Assembly (NCBI RefSeq): GCF_030944625.1
Contig: NZ_JAUSXY010000001.1
Location: 3,472,001 to 3,536,000, forward strand
From: Arthrobacter sp. SLBN-112
Lineage (GTDB): Bacteria > Actinomycetota > Actinomycetes > Actinomycetales > Micrococcaceae
DNA: 64,000 bases
Direction: 5' to 3'
Part shown: piece by piece, positions 46,235 to 55,631 of the stretch
How the letters are laid out: each line of letters starts with the position of its first letter
Position numbering within the stretch: position 1 is the first letter of the stretch
Made by a program: the position numbers and the translations under genes
Notes under the pieces: generated by a model
What the model was told of the DNA's origin: nothing
The model's database searches: none
Seen by the model: the letters and a program-made list of their open reading frames with translations, nothing else

Positions 46235-46401
46235 GGGGGGCCTTTCATCGGGGTGCGCGCCAAGGTCACAAGGGGCCCGGAAATCGGGCCGCCGCTGAAA
46301 GTATAGGCATAAGTGCCGGGGCGGGCACCGGCGTTTCTGACAAGATGGGACCCATGAGTGCAAGCACTGGTGCAGCATCCCTGCGGCGGGGCAGGTAAGC
46401 C

Positions 46402-47271
46402 ATGCCGGAACTGCCCGAAGTAGCCGGCCTGGCCACGTTCCTGGACGAACAACTGCGGGGGTGCACGATCTCCAGGCTGCAGATCGTCTCCTTCGCCGTG
46501 CTCAAGACCGCCGACCCGCCTTTCACCGCCCTCGAGGGCCAGGCTGTTTCCGGGGTCCGCCGGTTCGGAAAATTCATCAGCATCGATACCGCGGGCGTGT
46601 CGCTGGTGTTCCACCTGGCGCGCGCGGGCTGGGTGCGCTTCACCGACTCCCCCGCAGACAGCCAGCTCAGGATGGGCAAGGGACTGATAGCGGTCCGGTG
46701 CATCTTCTCCGGCCCGGACGGACCGCGTGGCCTGGACCTGACCGAAGCGGGGACGAAGAAGAGCCTGGCGGTCTACGTGGTCCGCGATCCGCAGGATGTT
46801 CCGGGCATTGCGGCCCTGGGTCCCGATCCCTTCACGGAGGCATTCGACGCCGGCATGCTGGCGGAGATCCTGCAGGGCAGTTCGCAGCAGATCAAGGGAC
46901 TCCTGCGAAGCCAAAGCGTCATTGCCGGCATCGGGAATGCTTACAGTGACGAAATCCTGCACGCCGCCCGGATCTCCCCGTTCGCCATTGCCAAGTCCCT
47001 GGACCGGGAGACGGTGCGGGTGCTCTATGACGCCATCCACAGCGTGCTGGGTGAGGCCATGGCGGAAGCGCGCGGCAAGCCGCCCAAAGACCTCAAGGAC
47101 GTCAAACGAAGCCACATGCGGGTGCACGCCCGCGCCGGCCAGCCCTGCCCCGTCTGCGGCGACACCGTCCGTGAAGTCTCCTTTGCGGACACGGCGCTGC
47201 AGTACTGCCCCACCTGCCAGACCAAGGGCAAGATCCTGGCGGACCGGAGGACGTCGAAGTTCCTGAAGTAG
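46402..47271 (+). CDS. nei: Fpg/Nei-family DNA glycosylase
   Basis: A 289-aa base-excision repair glycosylase/AP lyase. Catalytic Pro2 and Glu3 are in MPELPEVAGL. GIGNAYSDEILHAARISPF forms the helix-two-turn-helix. A C-terminal zinc finger uses CPVCGD and CPTC. RTSKFLK ends the protein. It belongs to the actinobacterial Nei2-like branch and not to classical MutM, so oxidised pyrimidine or ring-opened purine substrates are possible. It diverges from gcvH. Confidence 0.93.
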   Translation: MPELPEVAGLATFLDEQLRGCTISRLQIVSFAVLKTADPPFTALEGQAVSGVRRFGKFISIDTAGVSLVFHLARAGWVRFTDSPADSQLRMGKGLIAVRCIFSGPDGPRGLDLTEAGTKKSLAVYVVRDPQDVPGIAALGPDPFTEAFDAGMLAEILQGSSQQIKGLLRSQSVIAGIGNAYSDEILHAARISPFAIAKSLDRETVRVLYDAIHSVLGEAMAEARGKPPKDLKDVKRSHMRVHARAGQPCPVCGDTVREVSFADTALQYCPTCQTKGKILADRRTSKFLK

Positions 47272-47311
47272 GACTGGCCGGAACGCGGTGCCCGGTGTGG
47301 CCCGGGTTGCC

Positions 47312-47359
47312 AAAAAAAGCAGAAAGCGCCGGAGATGATCTCCGGCGCTTTCCGCTTTT

Positions 47360-47360
<1 letters not shown>
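47312..47360. terminator. Bidirectional terminator between nei and tRNA-Pro
   Basis: AGAAAGCGCCGGAGA pairs with TCTCCGGCGCTTTCC-type sequence. The stem is flanked by an A7 run on the left and T5 on the right. It can stop the nei transcript (plus) and the tRNA transcript (minus). Confidence 0.85.
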
Positions 47361-47436
<76 letters not shown>

Positions 47437-47583
47437 CTGGTTCCGCCGTTCTCCGCTGACTCCCTCCAAGGATTCCTCCGAGGATTTCCATCAGCAGTCC
47501 GGCCGAACCACCTAGAAGAGCTTACACGATCCGGAGGGGTGCCAGTGACACTTTCCGGTGATCAGCCCCTACGTGTGTCGCAA

Positions 47584-49155
47584 TTAACGCTTCCGGCCGC
47601 GCTTCTCGCGCACGCGCATGCTGACCTCGATGGGAGTGCCTTCGAATCCGAAAGTTTCGCGCAGCCGACGGGTAATGAACCGGCGGTAGCCGGGGTCCAG
47701 GAAACCGGTGGTGAACAGCACGAACTTCGGCGGCCGGCTGGAGGCCTGGGTACCGAAAAGGATGCGTGGCTGCTTGCCGCCCCGGACCGGGTGCGGGTGC
47801 GCGGCCACGAGTTCGCCGAGGAAGGCATTCAGGCGTCCGGTGGGGATGCGCCGGTCCCAGTTCTCCAGTGCCAGGTCCAGGGCCGGAACCAGGCGGTCCT
47901 TGTGCCAGCCGGTCTTGGCGGAGATGTTGACCCGCGGAGCCCACTCGACGTGGGCAAGGTCCTGCTCGATTTCCCGTTCCAGGTAGCGGCGGCGTTCGTC
48001 GTCGAGCAGGTCCCACTTGTTGAATGCCAGCACCAGTGCTCGTCCGGACTCGATGGCGAGCTGCAGGATGCGGACGTCCTGTTCGCTGAGGACCTCGTCC
48101 ACTGCGAGGAGGACGACGGCGACCTCTGCCTTCTCGAGCGCGGCCTGCGTCCGCAGGGAGGCGTAGTAGTCCGCCCCCTGCGCCATGTGCTGGCGGCGGC
48201 GGATGCCGGCGGTGTCCACGAATCGCCACGTGCGGCCGCCGAGTTCGATGAATTCGTCCACGGGGTCACGGGTGGTGCCGGCAGTATTGTCCACCACCAC
48301 GCGTTCGGAGCCGGCGAGCTTGTTCAGCAGGGAGGACTTGCCCACGTTGGGGCGGCCGATCAGGGCGATGCGGCGGGGACCGCCGGAGCGCTCCACGCCC
48401 TCGACGGTGGAGAATTCCGGGAGGACGTCCATGACGTGGTCCAGGAGGTCGGCCACCCCGCGCCCGTGCAGTGCGGATACCGGGTACGGTTCGCCGAAGC
48501 CGAGGCCCCACAGTGCGGCGCTCTCCGCTTCCTGGGCGAAGTCGTCCACCTTGTTGGCCACCATGATGACCGGCTTCTTGCTGCGGCGCAGCATCTTCAT
48601 GACGCCCTCGTCGGTGGCGGTGGCCCCGACAGCGGAGTCCACCACGAAGAGGACGGCGTCGGCAAGTTCCACGGCCATCTCAGCCTGCTCGGCCACGCGG
48701 GCGTGGATGCCGCGGGCGTCGTGCTCCCATCCGCCGGTGTCCACCAGGGTGAAGTTGCGGCCGTTCCAGTTGGCCGAGTACATGACGCGGTCGCGGGTGA
48801 CGCCGGGGGTGTCCTCCACCACGGCTTCCCTGCGGCCCAGGATCCGGTTCACCAGCGTGGACTTGCCCACGTTCGGGCGGCCGATGATGGCCAGGACCGG
48901 ATCCAGCTTGAGCGGACCCTCAAGGTCTTCGTCGCCGTAATGCCCGCTGAGCAGGGCGGCATCGTCATCATCGAGGTCGTAGTCCTCGAGGCCGGCCCGG
49001 AGGGACGCGGCACGGAGTTCCGCTTCGTCGTCGTCTATTGCCGCCAGCCGTTCGGCGACCTGGTCGCCGCCGGAGGGTACGTATTCGTCGTCGCCGGCAC
49101 CGGAATGCCCGGAAGTCTGGGTGGTGTCGCTCATTGCACTGTCCTTAGTGGTCAT
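47584..49155 (-). CDS. der: Ribosome-assembly GTPase Der (EngA)
   Basis: A 523-aa tandem-GTPase that acts in 50S subunit maturation. An acidic N-terminal extension of about 85 residues precedes G domain 1 ([27 protein letters not shown]). G domain 2 follows ([31 protein letters not shown]). The KH-like C-terminal domain ends [10 protein letters not shown]. The ATG at 49155 overlaps the plsC stop (ATGA), which supports this start over an internal Met at 49134. Confidence 0.97.
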   Translation of the reverse strand: MTTKDSAMSDTTQTSGHSGAGDDEYVPSGGDQVAERLAAIDDDEAELRAASLRAGLEDYDLDDDDAALLSGHYGDEDLEGPLKLDPVLAIIGRPNVGKSTLVNRILGRREAVVEDTPGVTRDRVMYSANWNGRNFTLVDTGGWEHDARGIHARVAEQAEMAVELADAVLFVVDSAVGATATDEGVMKMLRRSKKPVIMVANKVDDFAQEAESAALWGLGFGEPYPVSALHGRGVADLLDHVMDVLPEFSTVEGVERSGGPRRIALIGRPNVGKSSLLNKLAGSERVVVDNTAGTTRDPVDEFIELGGRTWRFVDTAGIRRRQHMAQGADYYASLRTQAALEKAEVAVVLLAVDEVLSEQDVRILQLAIESGRALVLAFNKWDLLDDERRRYLEREIEQDLAHVEWAPRVNISAKTGWHKDRLVPALDLALENWDRRIPTGRLNAFLGELVAAHPHPVRGGKQPRILFGTQASSRPPKFVLFTTGFLDPGYRRFITRRLRETFGFEGTPIEVSMRVREKRGRKR

Positions 49156-49862
49156 CTGCCGGCGTCCCCGGCTACTGCTGTCAGGTCTTGGTGATCAGCG
49201 AAGGGCAAGGGCTGCCCGCTGAGGTCGATGGTGTCCTGGACATGCCCCGCCAGGGCCGCGCGGATTTCCTGCGCCGCCCTGTCCATTGAAGCACGCCCGC
49301 TTTCGCCGGCCCGGCGGGCCAACGTAAGGGCTGTTCCGAAACTCACGTGGAAGCGCCGCCCGGGCCGTGGAACGGAATCCAGGTGCTCGGCCCCTTGGCG
49401 GGTCCCGAGGATGGCCACCGGGACCACCGGCGCGCCGGCGTTCAGCGCCAGCCAGGCCACGCCGCCGTTGATGTCTTCCGCTGCCCCGCTCCCGCGCGTT
49501 CCCTCGGGGAGAATCCCGACGCAGCGTCCGGCGTCGAGCACGGCTTTGCAGCGCTGCAGCGCAGCCCGGTCCCCGCGGCGGTCCACGGGGAGCTGTCCGG
49601 AGGCGGTGAGGACGCGGCCCAGGAAGCCCTTGAACATTTCCTGCTTCACCAGGATGTGCATGGGCCGCGGGGCCGCGCCGAACATTACCGGCCCGTCCAG
49701 GAAGCTGATGTGGTTGGCCGCGAAGATGACAGGGCCGCCGGTGGGGACGTTGCTCCTGCCGGTCACGGAGGTCCGGTAGACCACGTGGTCCAGCACCCAG
49801 CCCACCGGCCTGCTCCACACCGTGGTCAAACCGGATGGCAGGCCGGCTCCGGTGTCAGTCAC
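49152..49862 (-). CDS. Lysophospholipid acyltransferase family protein (second PlsC-like)
   Basis: A 236-aa acyltransferase with [15 protein letters not shown] (HX4D motif), [35 protein letters not shown] and [14 protein letters not shown]. It is embedded between cmk and der, a conserved actinobacterial arrangement, and overlaps both. It probably forms phosphatidic acid or acylates a related lysolipid. It is distinct from the longer plsC at 32305. Confidence 0.9.
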   Translation of the reverse strand: MTDTGAGLPSGLTTVWSRPVGWVLDHVVYRTSVTGRSNVPTGGPVIFAANHISFLDGPVMFGAAPRPMHILVKQEMFKGFLGRVLTASGQLPVDRRGDRAALQRCKAVLDAGRCVGILPEGTRGSGAAEDINGGVAWLALNAGAPVVPVAILGTRQGAEHLDSVPRPGRRFHVSFGTALTLARRAGESGRASMDRAAQEIRAALAGHVQDTIDLSGQPLPFADHQDLTAVAGDAGR

Positions 49863-50568
49863 GGTTGAGCACCTTGGTCACGATCACAAGCGCGGCGCTC
49901 ACGGTCTGCTCAAAATCCAGTTCCGAGGAGTCCAGGGTGACCACGCCATCCGCCGCCTGCGTGAAATTGACGACGGTTGAGTCCTTGGCGTCCCGGTGCG
50001 TCACCTGGGCGGCCAGCTGTTCGGCGTTCTGCGTGCCGCCCAGTTGGATGCCGCGCCGGCGCAGCCGGGCTTCCGCGCTGGCCGTGAGGAGCATGCGCAC
50101 TTCCGCGCCGGGCGCGACGACGGTGGTGATGTCCCTGCCCTCCACCACCATGCGGCGGTGGTGCTTTTCGATCAGGTCCCGCTGCCGGCGGATCAGTTCG
50201 GTCCGGGCGCCCAGCGTGGTGGCAACGGCGCTGACCGCTGAGGAAATCGCAGGCTCACGGATGGCGTCAGTGACATCCACGCCGCCAACCCGCACGTATT
50301 CTTCCTGCGGACTGGTGCTCAGTTCCAGCGCAAAGTCCCGGGACGCCTGCTCCACGGCCGGGGTGTCCTCCAGGTCGATCCCCTGGCTCAGGCAGTACCA
50401 GGTCAGGGCACGGTACATGGCCCCCGTGTCCAGGTAGGCAAGCCGGAGGCGGCGGGCGACTTCCTTGCTCACGCTGGATTTGCCGGAGCCGGACGGTCCG
50501 TCAATGGCGACCACCAGGGGCCGGCCGATGCGCAGCGCGCGCATGGATTCCAGAAGTTCCTGTGTCAT
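49855..50568 (-). CDS. cmk: Cytidylate kinase
   Basis: A 237-aa P-loop kinase that phosphorylates CMP/dCMP. It has VVAIDGPSGSGKSSVSKEVA, the conserved LAYLDTGAMYRALTW, VVEGRDITTVVAPGA and LRRRGIQLGG. I use the ATG at 50568, which forms TAATG with the tyrA stop; an ATG at 50586 lies six codons into tyrA. The C-terminus overlaps plsC by 8 bp. Confidence 0.97.
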   Translation of the reverse strand: MTQELLESMRALRIGRPLVVAIDGPSGSGKSSVSKEVARRLRLAYLDTGAMYRALTWYCLSQGIDLEDTPAVEQASRDFALELSTSPQEEYVRVGGVDVTDAIREPAISSAVSAVATTLGARTELIRRQRDLIEKHHRRMVVEGRDITTVVAPGAEVRMLLTASAEARLRRRGIQLGGTQNAEQLAAQVTHRDAKDSTVVNFTQAADGVVTLDSSELDFEQTVSAALVIVTKVLNRD

Positions 50569-51677
50569 TACTGAAGTACCCGCCATCCGCGGTCGTTGAG
50601 GGCTTCGATCAGGTGGTCGTGCTTGTTCGGCAACACAGACAATTCCACCATGCCAACGTTTTGTCCGGATGAATGATCCAGCCGGAGATCTTCAACATTC
50701 ACGCCGATTTCACCGATCTCGGTGAGCAGCTGCGCGATCTGGCCCGGCTTGTCATCCACCAGGACGGTCAGCCAGGAATACGCCTGCGGCGGCCCGCCGT
50801 GCTTGCCAGGAATCCGGGCCTGGCCGGCATTGCCCTCACTGATGAGCTGGGCCAGGTCCAGGCGGGCGCCTGGCGCACTGGGCTGCTCCAGGGTTCCGAT
50901 GAGCCTGTTCAGGTCCTCGCGGACACCGTAAAGGATCTCCACGACTTTGGCCGCGTTGCCGCCCAGGATCTGGACCCACAGGGTGGGATCACTGGCGGCG
51001 ATCCTGGTGACGTCGCGCAGGCCGTTACCCGCAAGCGAGAGTGCATGCAGCGGAGTCCCCTGCAGGCGGCTGGCCAGCAGGGAGGACATGACCTGCGGCA
51101 GGTGCGACACCAAGGCGACTGCTTCATCGTGCTCATCCGCCGTGAACTGCGAGACGACAGCTCCCAAGTCTGAAGCAAGCGAACGGGCCACCTGCAGGGC
51201 ATGGCCTGACGTCTCCTCTGACGGGCACAACACCCAGGGCATGGAGGTGAACAACTCGCCGCGGGCAGCTACCGGACCGGACTTTTCCCGGCCGGCCATG
51301 GGGTGTGTGCCCACGTACCGGGACAGATCGGCGCCAAGGCTCCGGAGCCGGGCAAGGATGTCCGCCTTGACGCTGGCGATGTCCACCACGACGGCGTCAG
51401 GGTAGTCAGAGAGCGCCCGGTACACGACGTCGGCGGTAACGTCGGGCGGAGCGGCAACCACCACGAGTTGGGCTTTGCCACTGCCGAGCTCCGACAGCGG
51501 GCGGCCGGCCCCGATGTCCACCGCCACCGCCTGGTTGGTGGGTGAGGGATCGGACAGGAACACCGGTACGCCGCGCCCCCGCAGGCCCAGCCCGATGCTT
51601 GCGCCCAGCAGTCCGGCGCCGATGACCACCACAGGCCCGTCCAGGTGGCCGCGGCCGTGGCTTTTGAACGCGGACAT
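50568..51677 (-). CDS. tyrA: Prephenate dehydrogenase with C-terminal ACT domain
   Basis: A 369-aa NAD-dependent enzyme of tyrosine synthesis. The Rossmann motif is VVVIGAGLLGASIGLGLRG. DIASVKADIL and GTHPMAGREKSGP mark the active site, with HLPQVMSSLLA later. The C-terminal ACT domain (about residues 295-369, YSWLTVLVDDKPGQIAQLL) suggests feedback control by an aromatic amino acid. It follows rluB by 3 bp and couples to cmk by TAATG. Confidence 0.96.
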   Translation of the reverse strand: MSAFKSHGRGHLDGPVVVIGAGLLGASIGLGLRGRGVPVFLSDPSPTNQAVAVDIGAGRPLSELGSGKAQLVVVAAPPDVTADVVYRALSDYPDAVVVDIASVKADILARLRSLGADLSRYVGTHPMAGREKSGPVAARGELFTSMPWVLCPSEETSGHALQVARSLASDLGAVVSQFTADEHDEAVALVSHLPQVMSSLLASRLQGTPLHALSLAGNGLRDVTRIAASDPTLWVQILGGNAAKVVEILYGVREDLNRLIGTLEQPSAPGARLDLAQLISEGNAGQARIPGKHGGPPQAYSWLTVLVDDKPGQIAQLLTEIGEIGVNVEDLRLDHSSGQNVGMVELSVLPNKHDHLIEALNDRGWRVLQ

Positions 51678-51680
51678 GGA

Positions 51681-52892
51681 TCAGAGCCCTACGGATGCCA
51701 GCAGGTGGCCGACTTCCTGCTTGCCCAGGTTGCGGATGCTGCCCTGGCGCTGGTCTCCGAGTCCGATGGGGCCCACCTTAACGCGGACCAGACGCTGGAC
51801 CGGGAACCCGACGGCGTCGAAGAGGCGGCGGACAATCCGGTTCTTGCCCGAGTGGAGCACCACCTCGATCAGCACATGGCCGGGTGTGGAGTCCACCAGC
51901 CGGAAGGAATCGACGGAAGCGAAACCGTCCTCGAGCTCGACGCCGGCCTTCAACTGGGCACCAACACCCTGCGGGAACGGCCCGCGCACCTGGACCAGGT
52001 ACGTCTTGGGTACCTCGTAGGAGGGGTGGGTTAGCCGGTTGGCGAGTTCGCCGTCGTTCGTCAGCAGCAGCAGTCCCTCGGTGGCGACGTCCAGCCGGCC
52101 CACGTGGAAGAGACGTTCGCCGGTGTTCTTGTTGTTCTTCAGGAAGTCGCTGATGCAGGGGCGGCCCTCCGGGTCCTCCATGGTGGACACCACGCCCTTG
52201 GGCTTGTTGAACACCATGTAGACCAGGTTCTCGTCCAGCTGGATCCGCAGGCCGTCAACGTGGATGACGGCGGTCTTGGGGTCGATGCGGACACCGAGCT
52301 CGGTGACCACCTGGCCGTCCACTTCCACCCGGCCTTCCGCAATCATCTCTTCGCAGACGCGCCGGGAGGCGACCCCTGCTGACGCCATCACTTTCTGGAG
52401 GCGGACGCCGTCGGCATCGTGGAGTTCGGACTGGGGAACGTTTCCGCGGGGGCCTTTCCTGCGGGCAGGTTTGCGGACCGGGCCGAGGTTCTGGCCGAAG
52501 CGTTCGCTGCCGAAGGCGCGGGAGGCTGCCGCGCCGGGCGCGCCGGTGCGGGGCTTGGGCTTGGGTGCGCCGGGAGTTCCGGGCGCCTTCTTGGCCCCCG
52601 GCTTGCGGGCAGCGGGCTTGCGCGACGACGGCGTGGCCGGCTTGGAGCCACCGGCTGCGCGCCCCTGCTGGTCCCCCGCCAGGTCGGGGTCGATGAAGCG
52701 TTCCTCGCGCGGCTTGGGTGCCCGCTGCGGGCGGTCGCCGCCGAAGGCGGACGCGCGCTTTGCTGCTCCGCCCCGGGAGCCTCCGCCCTGGTTGCCGCGC
52801 TGGGGTGAATTCCCGCGCTGTGACGCGTTGCGGTCGTTCCCTCCGCGTCCTGATCCGTTACGTGGTGAACCCTGGCGTCCCGCCTGTGTCAT
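51681..52892 (-). CDS. rluB: RluB-like pseudouridine synthase with long disordered N-terminus
   Basis: A 403-aa rRNA pseudouridine synthase of the RsuA/RluB/E/F family. Residues 1-155 are low-complexity and rich in Arg, Gly, Pro, Lys and Ala (SGRGGNDRNASQRGN, RKPAARKPGAKKAPG). The S4 domain then starts VRLQKVMASAGVASRRVCEE. The catalytic motif is LFHVGRLDVATEGLLLLTND. It ends KQEVGHLLASVGL. The ATG at 52892 follows GAAGGA; a longer frame is rejected. It lies between scpB and tyrA, as in M. tuberculosis Rv1710-Rv1712. Confidence 0.95.
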   Translation of the reverse strand: MTQAGRQGSPRNGSGRGGNDRNASQRGNSPQRGNQGGGSRGGAAKRASAFGGDRPQRAPKPREERFIDPDLAGDQQGRAAGGSKPATPSSRKPAARKPGAKKAPGTPGAPKPKPRTGAPGAAASRAFGSERFGQNLGPVRKPARRKGPRGNVPQSELHDADGVRLQKVMASAGVASRRVCEEMIAEGRVEVDGQVVTELGVRIDPKTAVIHVDGLRIQLDENLVYMVFNKPKGVVSTMEDPEGRPCISDFLKNNKNTGERLFHVGRLDVATEGLLLLTNDGELANRLTHPSYEVPKTYLVQVRGPFPQGVGAQLKAGVELEDGFASVDSFRLVDSTPGHVLIEVVLHSGKNRIVRRLFDAVGFPVQRLVRVKVGPIGLGDQRQGSIRNLGKQEVGHLLASVGL

Positions 52893-53004
52893 GACCCGTC
52901 CTTCGATGTTTTGGCCCGCAGAGATGTCCAAGGACAACCCTAGCCAGCCATGCAGACTTCGTCTGCCCTGGTAATTGAATTGACGCGGACAGGGCGTGCC
53001 CTGC

Positions 53005-53679
53005 CTACATCCTGTCGGCGTCGTAGAACTCCGCGATCCCGTCGAGCCCTGGTAGGTGCGGCGACAGTTGGGGCAACTCCCCCACTGAACCGATTCCCAT
53101 CCGTTCAAGGAAATAGGAGGTGGTCCGGTAAAGGATTGCGCCGGACTCGGGATCGGTTCCCGCGTCCTCGATCAGCCCGCGCTGGGCGAGTGTCCGTACG
53201 ACAGAATCAACATTGACTCCGCGAATTGCAGACACCCTGGCCCGTGAAACGGGTTGGCGGTACGCGATGACTGCCAGTGTTTCCAATGCCGCCTGGGTAA
53301 GCCTGGTGGTCTGCCCCTCGAGCACGTACTTGCCCACGATGTCGGCAAACTCGGCGCGGGAGTAGATCCGCCAGCCACCGGCGATGTTCCGCAATTCAAA
53401 ACCCCGGGGGCTGGAGCCCAGGCCAGCAGCGCTGGCATTCTCCATATCCGGGGCGTTAACAGTATAGCCGTCATACTCGCGTTGCAGTTCTGCCAGCAGG
53501 GAGCGCACCGTGGTGACCGTGAGGCCGATCCCCGCGGCGAGCTCCTCCTCCGTGGCCGGCTCATCCAGGACCATCAGGACGGCCTCAAGGGCGGCCTTGG
53601 CGCCACCGGGAAGACCGGCGGCGCCGTGTCCGTCCTCGAGGTCCTCCGCTGGCTCCATCGTGTGCGGTTCCGGGTTCAC
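53005..53679 (-). CDS. scpB: Segregation and condensation protein B
   Basis: A 224-aa kleisin partner of the SMC condensin with tandem winged helices. It has ALEAVLMVLDEPATEEELA near the N-terminus and LTQAALETLAVIAYRQPVSR, then GVNVDSVVRTLAQRGLIED. The GTG start overlaps the scpA stop (GTGA). It forms SMC-ScpAB, which compacts the nucleoid. SMC itself is outside this window. Confidence 0.96.
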   Translation of the reverse strand: MNPEPHTMEPAEDLEDGHGAAGLPGGAKAALEAVLMVLDEPATEEELAAGIGLTVTTVRSLLAELQREYDGYTVNAPDMENASAAGLGSSPRGFELRNIAGGWRIYSRAEFADIVGKYVLEGQTTRLTQAALETLAVIAYRQPVSRARVSAIRGVNVDSVVRTLAQRGLIEDAGTDPESGAILYRTTSYFLERMGIGSVGELPQLSPHLPGLDGIAEFYDADRM

Positions 53680-54492
53680 AGTTGTTCCTCGTATTCTTCG
53701 CTGAGATGCTCCGCCGACCAGTCCTGGCCATCGGCTGTCCAGTGGATGGCCAGCTCCGCCAGCGGGGACAGCTGGTCGAATGAGACCGCCTTGTCCCGGA
53801 ACAGCTCCAGCAGGGCCAGGAACCGGGCCACCACCACCAAGGTTGATTCGGCGTCCGCGATCAGTGAGCGGAAGGTCAGCGGAGACTCCCGTTGCAGGCG
53901 CAGCCCCAGCATCTCGGCCTGCTCCTTGACGCTGACGTTGCCGCCGTGGAGGTGGCCAAGCGCCACCTGGGGCGGCTGCGCAGGTGCCTTGGGCCGCAAG
54001 GCGGCCTCGGCCAGCGCAGCGAATTGTTCAGGGGTGTGCCTCCAAAACGAGTTCGGGCAGCATTGCCGCGAACTGCTCTTCCAGCGCAACCTGCCGTGGA
54101 AACCGCCGGCCCTCCTGGTGCAGGGTCTCGCCGAGGATTCCTGCCACATGCTTGAAGGCCTTGTACTGGAGCAGCCGGGCGAAAAGCAGGTCCCTCGCCT
54201 CCAGCAGCGCAATGTCCTCGTCGTCCTCAACCTCACCGGCGGGAAGGAGCCGTGCCGCCTTGAGGTCGAGCAGCGTCGCTGCGATCACCAGGAATTCGCT
54301 GGCCTCGTCCAGGGCCCATTCTTCGCCGAGTTCCTGCAGTTTCCGGATGTACTTGATGAACTCATCCGTCACGGTGGCGATGGCCACCTCGGTGATGTCC
54401 AGCTGGTGCTTGGCAATCAGCCCCAGGAGGAGGTCGAAGGGGCCGGTGAAGTTGGCCAGCCGCACCTCGAAGCCGGGCTTTGATTCGGCCAC
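53676..54492 (-). pseudogene. scpA: Segregation and condensation protein A, frameshifted by +1
   Basis: The kleisin subunit of SMC-ScpAB. The start is GTG at 54492 (AESKPGFEVRLANFTGPFDL, then LLGLIAKHQLDI). The frame runs to LPELVLEAHP and stops. The expected TPEQFAALAEAALRPKAP continues in another frame, because four bases (54036-54039) replace one Ala codon. The C-terminal winged helix (FRSLIADAESTLVVVARFLA, then LLELF) is intact. Removing one base gives 271 aa. ScpA is important for chromosome segregation and is directly coupled to intact scpB, which makes true loss unlikely. Confidence 0.9.
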
Positions 54493-54500
54493 GGTGTTGG

Positions 54501-55412
54501 TTACGGTGCGCCGCCGCGGGCGATCAGTTCCTTGGCCAGCCGGCGATAGGCGTCAGCCCCCACGTGGTTCCCTGCGTAGCTGGTGATGGGTTCCGCGGCG
54601 ACGGTGGCATCGGCGAACTTGATGGAGCGTTTAATGACGGTCTCGAAGACTTTGTCCCCGAAGGCCTCCACGAGGCGGGTGATGACTTCCCGGCTGTGCA
54701 GAGTGCGGGCGTCGTACATGGTGGCCAGCACGCCGTCCACCTGCAGGCGCGGGTTCAGCCGGTCCTGGACTTTGTCGATGGTTTCGACCAGGAGCGCCAC
54801 CGCGCGGAGCGCGAAGAACTCGCAGATCAGCGGGATGATGACGCCGTGTGCTGCGGTGAGGGCGTTGACGGTCAGGAGGCCGAGGGACGGCTGGCAGTCG
54901 ATGAGGACGACGTCGTAATCGTCTTCGACCTTCTTCAGCGCACGGTCGAGGACCTGTTCGCGCGCTACTTCGTTGACCAGTTGCACTTCCGCGGCGGAGA
55001 GGTCGATGTTGGCCGGCAGCAGGTCGACGTTGTCGACGCCGGTCTGGTGGATGGCGTCGCGGATGTCCACCTTGCGGTCCATCAGGACGTTGTAGACGGT
55101 GAGGTCGAGCTCGTGCGGATTGACTCCAAGGCCCGCCGAGAGGGCACCCTGGGGATCGAAGTCCACCAACAGGACGCGGCGGCCGTATTCCGCGAGCGCC
55201 GCGGCGAGGTTGATGGTGGAGGTCGTCTTTCCGACGCCACCCTTCTGGTTGACCATGGCAATGACGCGGGCCGGGCCGTGGGAGGACAGCGGCGCGGGTT
55301 CCGGGAACTCCCGGTATGGGCGCCCGGTGGGGCCCATCACCGCGTTTTCCAGGTCGAATTCCGTGCCCTCCAGAGTTGCCGAACCCTGTTCGCTGCTCAC
55401 GTATCTGTCCAC
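54501..55412 (-). CDS. ParA-family ATPase linked to scpAB (Rv1708-like)
   Basis: A 303-aa Soj/ParA ATPase. After an N-terminal extension (GPTGRPYREFPEPAPLSSHG) it has MVNQKGGVGKTTSTINLAAA, LLVDFDPQGALSAGLG and VVLIDCQPSLGLLTVNAL. It lies 8 bp upstream of scpA, as in M. tuberculosis Rv1708-Rv1710. It is probably involved in chromosome segregation but is distinct from the origin-proximal parAB. GTG at 55412 or 55400 could start it. Its upstream region carries a MerR-like repeat. Confidence 0.92.
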   Translation of the reverse strand: MDRYVSSEQGSATLEGTEFDLENAVMGPTGRPYREFPEPAPLSSHGPARVIAMVNQKGGVGKTTSTINLAAALAEYGRRVLLVDFDPQGALSAGLGVNPHELDLTVYNVLMDRKVDIRDAIHQTGVDNVDLLPANIDLSAAEVQLVNEVAREQVLDRALKKVEDDYDVVLIDCQPSLGLLTVNALTAAHGVIIPLICEFFALRAVALLVETIDKVQDRLNPRLQVDGVLATMYDARTLHSREVITRLVEAFGDKVFETVIKRSIKFADATVAAEPITSYAGNHVGADAYRRLAKELIARGGAP

Positions 55413-55527
55413 ACTTTCGATGACGGTGATTTCCTGCCGCTGGCTCGCCGGCGGCGTTCGTTCTGATCCCTAGGTTACAGCGCCCGACACGGCATTCGAC
55501 GGAACTTGACTTTCCGCGAATGTTGAG

Positions 55528-55563
55528 CCTTGACCCTCTAGTTGAGGTCGAAGGTTGAGGCTT
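55528..55563 (-). promoter_or_regulatory. MerR-like repeat upstream of the parA-scpAB operon
   Basis: The plus strand reads CCTTGACCCTCTAGTTGAGG and then TCGAAGGTTGAGGCTT. CCTTGACC and GGTCGAAGG form an imperfect dyad. GTCGAAGGTTGAGG matches GTCGAAGGTTAAGG on the minus strand of the ftsZ site at one mismatch in 14. It sits about 115-150 bp before the parA start. Confidence 0.45.
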
Positions 55564-55573
55564 GGACGCAATA

Positions 55574-55609
55574 AATCCGCCCCTGCAGCAGGGGCTGCAG
55601 GGGCGGATT
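55574..55609 (-). terminator. Terminator of dctA
   Basis: AATCCGCCCCTGCAG and CTGCAGGGGCGGATT make a perfect 15-bp stem with a 6-nt loop (CAGGGG), 22 bp after the dctA stop. It isolates dctA from the parA-scpAB operon. Confidence 0.85.
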
Positions 55610-55631
55610 CATGAAGTAACGCCGGTGAAGA

